Assembly (NCBI GenBank): GCA_964035575.1
Contig: OZ037843.1
Coordinates: forward strand, 744,001 to 808,000
DNA from: Rhynchopus sp. YZ270_cl-10
Lineage: Eukaryota > Euglenozoa > Diplonemea > Diplonemida > Diplonemidae
Direction of reading: 5' to 3'
DNA: 64,000 bases
Positions 9,442 through 21,400 of this stretch are shown here, piece by piece (within the stretch, counting starts at the first letter, position 1; each line of letters begins with the position of its first letter). Made by a program: the position numbers and the translations under genes. The notes beneath the pieces were generated by a model, which made no database searches, had not been told where the DNA came from, and was given only the letters and a program-made list of their open reading frames with translations.

Positions 9442-12400
9442 GTATGGCCTGTTGTGTATATTTTTTTCGTTCATCTGGCTGATGAGTGCAAGCGGGAGTA
9501 GCATGGGTGTAGGACTGCATGGGTGTCTACCCCCGGTACAGTCAATCATTGTACCAAAAGGTGCACGAGAGGGGTTTGTATTTCAAGGTAAACTTTTTCT
9601 TGACTGTAACCGAGGTGACGTTCCATGGTAGTGTTTGTTTTGGCTGCGCGAATGTTTTTTTTTAAATATGCGTATACCCGCAGTAAACCGTTTTTTGGCT
9701 GGCCCGTCCAAGTGGGATGATCAGTCGTCAGTCACTTCCTCTCTCTGGGGGTGAAAAGAGCCGCACCCACGCTGAGCACGCCGTCAGCGAGGGTGCGGGA
9801 AGGGTGAAACAAACGAAGAGAGACGTTGGGCAAGCGTTCCAGGACACTCTTTCTTCTGGGTGCTTCCTTCCCAAGACATCTGGAAGCTGCACCACGACCA
9901 CTTCATCGGCAATGGAGCAAAGCGTCCTCCTGGAGATGCTGCCACTTGACTACCTCGTTTTTTCCGTTCCTCTTGTGATGGTTGCTACGTCTCCCCGCGT
10001 CACTGACGCCAACCGCAGAGCCACAGACCCAAAGAAAAAGGCCCACGCACGGGGCTGGCCCTCGCTTGGCATCCTGCAGCGATACCGGAATGGACGCCGT
10101 ATGGCTTCCGTTTCTATGAGAGTATCGGGGGGTGCTGTTGCAAGAGTTTAATAAACCGATTCCACACTTCCAATGCGCGTTCCAGCAGTCAGATCCTCTT
10201 CCCTTGCTACAGTATCCCTGTACAAGAGCAATCCAAGGAAGGCATTGAACGCAGAGGGGACCATCTGCTTGTATGTTTCTACATCTAGCGTGACAATCAC
10301 CGGTGAAGTCCGGGTTATTCCGTTTCGCGGCGCTGGTTATTTGTATATTCGATGATTTGCTGCTTAATATTGTGACTCAAAAAAGAACGAGAACAAGCCG
10401 AGTTCGCTGTACTCAGTGACGAATTTGGGACGGGACGCCATGACTTCTTTCTGTGTATTATAGCTGCATCGACTGACGAAAAATCTTCCTTTTCCCCCCT
10501 TTCTTACCACATCCTGTCAAAAATTTCTATTTTATTTTTTTGCAATGTTGAAAATTATTATCCCAGCCTCAAAAGACTCCAAAGGTCATATACACACATA
10601 CACACCCTTCCAAACAACACACAAAACAGATACCTGCCGGTGAACATGGAGGTGATCAACTGGCTTGGCGCATATTTCGTTCGCAACGAAGTGTACGAGA
10701 AGGCTATGGGGTACTTCGAACGCGCAGCACAGATCCAGCCACAGGAGGTCAAATGGCAGCTTCTCGTAGCGAGTTGCCACAGACGCATTGGCGCCTTCCC
10801 TCAGGCCAAGAAGATGTACGAGGACATCCACAGGCGCCATCCCTCCAATGTTGAGTGCCCAAAGTACCTCGTCCATCTGTGCAGGGAGATGGGCCTCGGG
10901 GATGAAGCAGTCGCATATCACAAGGTGTGTTGCAGTTTTATTTCGTGCTCACGGAGAGCTTAGGGTGACAACAAACTTGTGGAAACCAGTGCAGCTGTTG
11001 CTCCGCGATAAACGAATATAAGGTGACTAAGCACAGAGAGGCTTAGGATCATCTTATAAACTTTTCTTTTGTTTTTCAGCACACTTTGTCTCTCTTTGTC
11101 TTTAAGTTTCGTTGCATTGATACACGCATGTTTATTTATTTCCTTATTTTTACAGGTTCTGGCCAAGCTTGAGAAGCGTTTAGGATTGAATCCAACACCG
11201 AGCAGTGGGAACCTACGTGCTGCGGCTGACGGTGCACCTCTCTCTCCTGGAAGTGCGCAGGAGGGTGGTGCGAATGCCCCTAGAGGAGGGCGCCACGCTG
11301 CCGAGCTAGCCGCGGTAGAGGCCGAGCAGGATACAGTATGCCACCCTTTTTTCAAAAAGCGTTGAGATATCGTTAACTTCAACCCAAAAGGAAAAATGTA
11401 CCTCAGAAGAAGGGAACCCAGTTTCCCTTGGTTCCCCCGATTCCCAGTTCCGAAAGGACCGGTTCATGGTTCCGATATGATTTTTTCCCAAATTAAGGTG
11501 AGCAGCCTAGAGACAGAGAGGAGCTCATCATAGGGGTGTCTACATTAAATGTAAAACCAAGGTTTTTAACACCTCGTCCCGAATTTTTGTCCGAGAATAC
11601 GATTACTAATTAGTTACTCCACTAAATAAATCGAGCAAAAATATGGTGAACTCAGCGGAGCCCGGTTTTAAAAGTGCCAAAAACGACCTTTTCGTTTTGA
11701 CGCGTTGTGAGTTCCTCAAATGCAATTTTGAAAGGTAAAAAATTCGGGTTTTCTAAGCACAAGCAGTGTTAAGTCAAAAAATTTCGCGAAAAAAAAATAG
11801 GTTTTTTTTGCGTTAAAAGCTCGGAACCCAGAAACGTCCAATGGCGAAGTTTTTTTCTGGTTTCGTTGCACCCTGTATTTTTACTAAAAAATCGAGACAA
11901 AGTGATTTTTACCTGGATTTTTGCCTGTATTTTACTAGGGATTTTCCCTTAGTAAAATACAGGGGAATTATCTAACACCTCGTCCCGAATTTTTGTCCGA
12001 GAATACGATTACTAATTAGTTACTCCACTAAATAAATCGAGCAAAAATATGGTGAACTCAGCGGAGCCCGGTTTTAAAAGTGCCAAAAACGACCTTTTCG
12101 TTTTGACGCGTTGTGAGTTCCTCAAATGCAATTTTGAAAGGTAAAAAATTCGGGTTTTCTAAGCACAAGCAGTGTTAAGTCAAAAAATTTCGCGAAAAAA
12201 AAATAGGTTTTTTTTGCGTTAAAAGCTCGGAACCCAGAAACGTCCAATGGCGAAGTTTTTTTCTGGTTTCGTTGCACCCTGTATTTTTACTAAAAAATCG
12301 AGACAAAGTGATTTTTACCTGGATTTTTGCCTGTATTTTACTAGGGATTTTCCCTTAGTAAAATACAGGGGAATTATCTAACACCTCGTCCCGAATTTTT

Positions 12401-15400
12401 GTCCGAGAATACGATTACTAATTAGTTACTCCACTAAATAAATCGAGCAAAAATATGGTGAACTCAGCGGAGCCCGGTTTTAAAAGTGCCAAAAACGACC
12501 TTTTCGTTTTGACGCGTTGTGAGTTCCTCAAATGCAATTTTGAAAGGTAAAAAATTCGGGTTTTCTAAGCACAAGCAGTGTTAAGTCAAAAAATTTCGCG
12601 AAAAAAAAATAGGTTTTTTTTGCGTTAAAAGCTCGGAACCCAGAAACGTCCAATGGCGAAGTTTTTTTCTGGTTTCGTTGCACCCTGTATTTTTACTAAA
12701 AAATCGAGACAAAGTGATTTTTACCTGGATTTTTGCCTGTATTTTACTAGGGATTTTCCCTTAGTAAAATACAGGGGAATTATCTAACACCTCGTCCCGA
12801 ATTTTTGTCCGAGAATACGATTACTAATTAGTTACTCCACTAAATAAATCGAGCAAAAATATGGTGAACTCAGCGGAGCCCGGTTTTAAAAGTGCCAAAA
12901 ACGACCTTTTCGTTTTGACGCGTTGTGAGTTCCTCAAATGCAATTTTGAAAGGTAAAAAATTCGGGTTTTCTAAGCACAAGCAGTGTTAAGTCAAAAAAT
13001 TTCGCGAAAAAAAAATAGGTTTTTTTTGCGTTAAAAGCTCGGAACCCAGAAACGTCCAATGGCGAAGTTTTTTTCTGGTTTCGTTGCACCCTGTATTTTT
13101 ACTAAAAAATCGAGACAAAGTGATTTTTACCTGGATTTTTGCCTGTATTTTACTAGGGATTTTCCCTTAGTAAAATACAGGGGAATTATCTAACACCTCG
13201 TCCCGAATTTTTGTCCGAGAATACGATTACTAATTAGTTACTCCACTAAATAAATCGAGCAAAAATATGGTGAACTCAGCGGAGCCCGGTTTTAAAAGTG
13301 CCAAAAACGACCTTTTCGTTTTGACGCGTTGTGAGTTCCTCAAATGCAATTTTGAAAGGTAAAAAATTCGGGTTTTCTAAGCACAAGCAGTGTTAAGTCA
13401 AAAAATTTCGCGAAAAAAAAATAGGTTTTTTTTGCGTTAAAAGCTCGGAACCCAGAAACGTCCAATGGCGAAGTTTTTTTCTGGTTTCGTTGCACCCTGT
13501 ATTTTTACTAAAAAATCGAGACAAAGTGATTTTTACCTGGATTTTTGCCTGTATTTTACTAGGGATTTTCCCTTAGTAAAATACAGGGGAATTATCTAAC
13601 ACCTCGTCCCGAATTTTTGTCCGAGAATACGATTACTAATTAGTTACTCCACTAAATAAATCGAGCAAAAATATGGTGAACTCAGCGGAGCCCGGTTTTA
13701 AAAGTGCCAAAAACGACCTTTTCGTTTTGACGCGTTGTGAGTTCCTCAAATGCAATTTTGAAAGGTAAAAAATTCGGGTTTTCTAAGCACAAGCAGTGTT
13801 AAGTCAAAAAATTTCGCGAAAAAAAAATAGGTTTTTTTTGCGTTAAAAGCTCGGAACCCAGAAACGTCCAATGGCGAAGTTTTTTTCTGGTTTCGTTGCA
13901 CCCTGTATTTTTACTAAAAAATCGAGACAAAGTGATTTTTACCTGGATTTTTGCCTGTATTTTACTAGGGATTTTCCCTTAGTAAAATACAGGGGAATTA
14001 TCTAACACCTCGTCCCGAATTTTTGTCCGAGAATACGATTACTAATTAGTTACTCCACTAAATAAATCGAGCAAAAATATGGTGAACTCAGCGGAGCCCG
14101 GTTTTAAAAGTGCCAAAAACGACCTTTTCGTTTTGACGCGTTGTGAGTTCCTCAAATGCAATTTTGAAAGGTAAAAAATTCGGGTTTTCTAAGCACAAGC
14201 AGTGTTAAGTCAAAAAATTTCGCGAAAAAAAAATAGGTTTTTTTTGCGTTAAAAGCTCGGAACCCAGAAACGTCCAATGGCGAAGTTTTTTTCTGGTTTC
14301 GTTGCACCCTGTATTTTTACTAAAAAATCGAGACAAAGTGATTTTTACCTGGATTTTTGCCTGTATTTTACTAGGGATTTTCCCTTAGTAAAATACAGGG
14401 GAATTATCTAACACCTCGTCCCGAATTTTTGTCCGAGAATACGATTACTAATTAGTTACTCCACTAAATAAATCGAGCAAAAATATGGTGAACTCAGCGG
14501 AGCCCGGTTTTAAAAGTGCCAAAAACGACCTTTTCGTTTTGACGCGTTGTGAGTTCCTCAAATGCAATTTTGAAAGGTAAAAAATTCGGGTTTTCTAAGC
14601 ACAAGCAGTGTTAAGTCAAAAAATTTCGCGAAAAAAAAATAGGTTTTTTTTGCGTTAAAAGCTCGGAACCCAGAAACGTCCAATGGCGAAGTTTTTTTCT
14701 GGTTTCGTTGCACCCTGTATTTTTACTAAAAAATCGAGACAAAGTGATTTTTACCTGGATTTTTGCCTGTATTTTACTAGGGATTTTCCCTTAGTAAAAT
14801 ACAGGGGAATTATCTAACACCTCGTCCCGAATTTTTGTCCGAGAATACGATTACTAATTAGTTACTCCACTAAATAAATCGAGCAAAAATATGGTGAACT
14901 CAGCGGAGCCCGGTTTTAAAAGTGCCAAAAACGACCTTTTCGTTTTGACGCGTTGTGAGTTCCTCAAATGCAATTTTGAAAGGTAAAAAATTCGGGTTTT
15001 CTAAGCACAAGCAGTGTTAAGTCAAAAAATTTCGCGAAAAAAAAATAGGTTTTTTTTGCGTTAAAAGCTCGGAACCCAGAAACGTCCAATGGCGAAGTTT
15101 TTTTCTGGTTTCGTTGCACCCTGTATTTTTACTAAAAAATCGAGACAAAGTGATTTTTACCTGGATTTTTGCCTGTATTTTACTAGGGATTTTCCCTTAG
15201 TAAAATACAGGGGAATTATCTAACACCTCGTCCCGAATTTTTGTCCGAGAATACGATTACTAATTAGTTACTCCACTAAATAAATCGAGCAAAAATATGG
15301 TGAACTCAGCGGAGCCCGGTTTTAAAAGTGCCAAAAACGACCTTTTCGTTTTGACGCGTTGTGAGTTCCTCAAATGCAATTTTGAAAGGTAAAAAATTCG

Positions 15401-18400
15401 GGTTTTCTAAGCACAAGCAGTGTTAAGTCAAAAAATTTCGCGAAAAAAAAATAGGTTTTTTTTGCGTTAAAAGCTCGGAACCCAGAAACGTCCAATGGCG
15501 AAGTTTTTTTCTGGTTTCGTTGCACCCTGTATTTTTACTAAAAAATCGAGACAAAGTGATTTTTACCTGGATTTTTGCCTGTATTTTACTAGGGATTTTC
15601 CCTTAGTAAAATACAGGGGAATTATCTAACACCTCGTCCCGAATTTTTGTCCGAGAATACGATTACTAATTAGTTACTCCACTAAATAAATCGAGCAAAA
15701 ATATGGTGAACTCAGCGGAGCCCGGTTTTAAAAGTGCCAAAAACGACCTTTTCGTTTTGACGCGTTGTGAGTTCCTCAAATGCAATTTTGAAAGGTAAAA
15801 AATTCGGGTTTTCTAAGCACAAGCAGTGTTAAGTCAAAAAATTTCGCGAAAAAAAAATGGGTTTTTTTTTGCGTTAAAAGCTCGGAACCCAGAAACGTCC
15901 AATGGCGAAGTTTTTTTCTGGTTTCGTTGCACCCTGTATTTTTACTAAAAAATCGAGACAAAGTGATTTTTACCTGGATTTTTGCCTGTATTTTACTAGG
16001 GATTTTCCCTTAGTAAAATACAGGGGAATTATCTAACACCTCGTCCCGAATTTTTGTCCGAGAATACGATTACTAATTAGTTACTCCACTAAATAAATCG
16101 AGCAAAAATATGGTGAACTCAGCGGAGCCCGGTTTTAAAAGTGCCAAAAACGACCTTTTCGTTTTGACGCGTTGTGAGTTCCTCAAATGCAATTTTGAAA
16201 GGTAAAAAATTCGGGTTTTCTAAGCACAAGCAGTGTTAAGTCAAAAAATTTCGCGAAAAAAAAATAGGTTTTTTTTGCGTTAAAAGCTCGGAACCCAGAA
16301 ACGTCCAATGGCGAAGTTTTTTTCTGGTTTCGTTGCACCCTGTATTTTTACTAAAAAATCGAGACAAAGTGATTTTTACCTGGATTTTTGCCTGTATTTT
16401 ACTAGGGATTTTCCCTTAGTAAAATACAGGGGAATTATCTAACACCTCGTCCCGAATTTTTGTCCGAGAATACGATTACTAATTAGTTACTCCACTAAAT
16501 AAATCGAGCAAAAATATGGTGAACTCAGCGGAGCCCGGTTTTAAAAGTGCCAAAAACGACCTTTTCGTTTTGACGCGTTGTGAGTTCCTCAAATGCAATT
16601 TTGAAAGGTAAAAAATTCGGGTTTTCTAAGCACAAGCAGTGTTAAGTCAAAAAATTTCGCGAAAAAAAAATAGGTTTTTTTTGCGTTAAAAGCTCGGAAC
16701 CCAGAAACGTCCAATGGCGAAGTTTTTTTCTGGTTTCGTTGCACCCTGTATTTTTACTAAAAAATCGAGACAAAGTGATTTTTACCTGGATTTTTGCCTG
16801 TATTTTACTAGGGATTTTCCCTTAGTAAAATACAGGGGAATTATCTAACACCTCGTCCCGAATTTTTGTCCGAGAATACGATTACTAATTAGTTACTCCA
16901 CTAAATAAATCGAGCAAAAATATGGTGAACTCAGCGGAGCCCGGTTTTAAAAGTGCCAAAAACGACCTTTTCGTTTTGACGCGTTGTGAGTTCCTCAAAT
17001 GCAATTTTGAAAGGTAAAAAATTCGGGTTTTCTAAGCACAAGCAGTGTTAAGTCAAAAAATTTCGCGAAAAAAAAAATAGGTTTTTTTTGCGTTAAAAGC
17101 TCGGAACCCAGAAACGTCCAATGGCGAAGTTTTTTTCTGGTTTCGTTGCACCCTGTATTTTTACTAAAAAATCGAGACAAAGTGATTTTTACCTGGATTT
17201 TTGCCTGTATTTTACTAGGGATTTTCCCTTAGTAAAATACAGGGGAATTATCTAACACCTCGTCCCGAATTTTTGTCCGAGAATACGATTACTAATTAGT
17301 TACTCCACTAAATAAATCGAGCAAAAATATGGTGAACTCAGCGGAGCCCGGTTTTAAAAGTGCCAAAAACGACCTTTTCGTTTTGACGCGTTGTGAGTTC
17401 CTCAAATGCAATTTTGAAAGGTAAAAAATTCGGGTTTTCTAAGCACAAGCAGTGTTAAGTCAAAAAATTTCGCGAAAAAAAAATAGGTTTTTTTTGCGTT
17501 AAAAGCTCGGAACCCAGAAACGTCCAATGGCGAAGTTTTTTTCTGGTTTCGTTGCACCCTGTATTTTTACTAAAAAATCGAGACAAAGTGATTTTTACCT
17601 GGATTTTTGCCTGTATTTTACTAGGGATTTTCCCTTAGTAAAATACAGGGGAATTATCTAACACCTCGTCCCGAATTTTTGTCCGAGAATACGATTACTA
17701 ATTAGTTACTCCACTAAATAAATCGAGCAAAAATATGGTGAACTCAGCGGAGCCCGGTTTTAAAAGTGCCAAAAACGACCTTTTCGTTTTGACGCGTTGT
17801 GAGTTCCTCAAATGCAATTTTGAAAGGTAAAAAATTCGGGTTTTCTAAGCACAAGCAGTGTTAAGTCAAAAAATTTCGCGAAAAAAAAATGGGTTTTTTT
17901 TGCGTTAAAAGCTCGGAACCCAGAAACGTCCAATGGCGAAGTTTTTTTCTGGTTTCGTTGCACCCTGTATTTTTACTAAAAAATCGAGACAAAGTGATTT
18001 TTACCTGGATTTTTGCCTGTATTTTACTAGGGATTTTCCCTTAGTAAAATACAGGGGAATTATCTAACACCTCGTCCCGAATTTTTGTCCGAGAATACGA
18101 TTACTAATTAGTTACTCCACTAAATAAATCGAGCAAAAATATGGTGAACTCAGCGGAGCCCGGTTTTAAAAGTGCCAAAAACGACCTTTTCGTTTTGACG
18201 CGTTGTGAGTTCCTCAAATGCAATTTTGAAAGGTAAAAAATTCGGGTTTTCTAAGCACAAGCAGTGTTAAGTCAAAAAATTTCGCGAAAAAAAAATAGGT
18301 TTTTTTTGCGTTAAAAGCTCGGAACCCAGAAACGTCCAATGGCGAAGTTTTTTTCTGGTTTCGTTGCACCCTGTATTTTTACTAAAAAATCGAGACAAAG

Positions 18401-21400
18401 TGATTTTTACCTGGATTTTTGCCTGTATTTTACTAGGGATTTTCCCTTAGTAAAATACAGGGGAATTATCTAACACCTCGTCCCGAATTTTTGTCCGAGA
18501 ATACGATTACTAATTAGTTACTCCACTAAATAAATCGAGCAAAAATATGGTGAACTCAGCGGAGCCCGGTTTTAAAAGTGCCAAAAACGACCTTTTCGTT
18601 TTGACGCGTTGTGAGTTCCTCAAATGCAATTTTGAAAGGTAAAAAATTCGGGTTTTCTAAGCACAAGCAGTGTTAAGTCAAAAAATTTCGCGAAAAAAAA
18701 ATAGGTTTTTTTTGCGTTAAAAGCTCGGAACCCAGAAACGTCCAATGGCGAAGTTTTTTTCTGGTTTCGTTGCACCCTGTATTTTTACTAAAAAATCGAG
18801 ACAAAGTGATTTTTACCTGGATTTTTGCCTGTATTTTACTAGGGATTTTCCCTTAGTAAAATACAGGGGAATTATCTAACACCTCGTCCCGAATTTTTGT
18901 CCGAGAATACGATTACTAATTAGTTACTCCACTAAATAAATCGAGCAAAAATATGGTGAACTCAGCGGAGCCCGGTTTTAAAAGTGCCAAAAACGACCTT
19001 TTCGTTTTGACGCGTTGTGAGTTCCTCAAATGCAATTTTGAAAGGTAAAAAATTCGGGTTTTCTAAGCACAAGCAGTGTTAAGTCAAAAAATTTCGCGAA
19101 AAAAAAATGGGTTTTTTTTGCGTTAAAAGCTCGGAACCCAGAAACGTCCAATGGCGAAGTTTTTTTCTGGTTTCGTTGCACCCTGTATTTTTACTAAAAA
19201 ATCGAGACAAAGTGATTTTTACCTGGATTTTTGCCTGTATTTTACTAGGGATTTTCCCTTAGTAAAATACAGGGGAATTATCTAACACCTCGTCCCGAAT
19301 TTTTGTCCGAGAATACGATTACTAATTAGTTACTCCACTAAATAAATCGAGCAAAAATATGGTGAACTCAGCGGAGCCCGGTTTTAAAAGTGCCAAAAAC
19401 GACCTTTTCGTTTTGACGCGTTGTGAGTTCCTCAAATGCAATTTTGAAAGGTAAAAAATTCGGGTTTTCTAAGCACAAGCAGTGTTAAGTCAAAAAATTT
19501 CGCGAAAAAAAAATAGGTTTTTTTTGCGTTAAAAGCTCGGAACCCAGAAACGTCCAATGGCGAAGTTTTTTTCTGGTTTCGTTGCACCCTGTATTTTTAC
19601 TAAAAAATCGAGACAAAGTGATTTTTACCTGGATTTTTGCCTGTATTTTACTAGGGATTTTCCCTTAGTAAAATACAGGGGAATTATCTAACACCTCGTC
19701 CCGAATTTTTGTCCGAGAATACGATTACTAATTAGTTACTCCACTAAATAAATCGAGCAAAAATATGGTGAACTCAGCGGAGCCCGGTTTTAAAAGTGCC
19801 AAAAACGACCTTTTCGTTTTGACGCGTTGTGAGTTCCTCAAATGCAATTTTGAAAGGTAAAAAATTCGGGTTTTCTAAGCACAAGCAGTGTTAAGTCAAA
19901 AAATTTCGCGAAAAAAAAATAGGTTTTTTTTGCGTTAAAAGCTCGGAACCCAGAAACGTCCAATGGCGAAGTTTTTTTCTGGTTTCGTTGCACCCTGTAT
20001 TTTTACTAAAAAATCGAGACAAAGTGATTTTTACCTGGATTTTTGCCTGTATTTTACTAGGGATTTTCCCTTAGTAAAATACAGGGGAATTATCTAACAC
20101 CTCGTCCCGAATTTTTGTCCGAGAATACGATTACTAATTAGTTACTCCACTAAATAAATCGAGCAAAAATATGGTGAACTCAGCGGAGCCCGGTTTTAAA
20201 AGTGCCAAAAACGACCTTTTCGTTTTGACGCGTTGTGAGTTCCTCAAATGCAATTTTGAAAGGTAAAAAATTCGGGTTTTCTAAGCACAAGCAGTGTTAA
20301 GTCAAAAAATTTCGCGAAAAAAAAATGGGTTTTTTTTGCGTTAAAAGCTCGGAACCCAGAAACGTCCAATGGCGAAGTTTTTTTCTGGTTTCGTTGCACC
20401 CTGTATTTTTACTAAAAAATCGAGACAAAGTGATTTTTACCTGGATTTTTGCCTGTATTTTACTAGGGATTTTCCCTTAGTAAAATACAGGGGAATTATC
20501 TAACACCTCGTCCCGAATTTTTGTCCGAGAATACGATTACTAATTAGTTACTCCACTAAATAAATCGAGCAAAAATATGGTGAACTCAGCGGAGCCCGGT
20601 TTTAAAAGTGCCAAAAACGACCTTTTCGTTTTGACGCGTTGTGAGTTCCTCAAATGCAATTTTGAAAGGTAAAAAATTCGGGTTTTCTAAGCACAAGCAG
20701 TGTTAAGTCAAAAAATTTCGCGAAAAAAAAATAGGTTTTTTTTGCGTTAAAAGCTCGGAACCCAGAAACGTCCAATGGCGAAGTTTTTTTCTGGTTTCGT
20801 TGCACCCTGTATTTTTACTAAAAAATCGAGACAAAGTGATTTTTACCTGGATTTTTGCCTGTATTTTACTAGGGATTTTCCCTTAGTAAAATACAGGGGA
20901 ATTATCTAACACCTCGTCCCGAATTTTTGTCCGAGAATACGATTACTAATTAGTTACTCCACTAAATAAATCGAGCAAAAATATGGTGAACTCAGCGGAG
21001 CCCGGTTTTAAAAGTGCCAAAAACGACCTTTTCGTTTTGACGCGTTGTGAGTTCCTCAAATGCAATTTTGAAAGGTAAAAAATTCGGGTTTTCTAAGCAC
21101 AAGCAGTGTTAAGTCAAAAAATTTCGCGAAAAAAAAATAGGTTTTTTTTGCGTTAAAAGCTCGGAACCCAGAAACGTCCAATGGCGAAGTTTTTTTCTGG
21201 TTTCGTTGCACCCTGTATTTTTACTAAAAAATCGAGACAAAGTGATTTTTACCTGGATTTTTGCCTGTATTTTACTAGGGATTTTCCCTTAGTAAAATAC
21301 AGGGGAATTATCTAACACCTCGTCCCGAATTTTTGTCCGAGAATACGATTACTAATTAGTTACTCCACTAAATAAATCGAGCAAAAATATGGTGAACTCA

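Larger units (their letters stand above)
9442..10629 (+). other. IFT88 intron 1 (1188 bp)
   Basis: It begins GTATGG and ends ACAG. It contains one copy of dispersed repeat R3 (about 9508-9600, GTAGGACTGCATGG..GTACCAAAAGG) and, at about 9825-10130, sequence resembling an old Ty3/gypsy-type integrase, listed separately. The intron must be removed to join HLEAYR to YLPVNMEVINWLG. Confidence 0.85.

Noticed and set aside
9442-9631. Continuation of IFT88 exon 1 to the stop at 9631
   Set aside because: After HLEAYR the translation loses all resemblance to IFT88, while exon 2 resumes the family sequence exactly across GT-AG sites.
15776-17180. Two 61-residue minus-strand frames in the satellite
   Set aside because: They exist only in the two 407-bp units where one extra homopolymer base shifts the frame; the other 36 units lack them.
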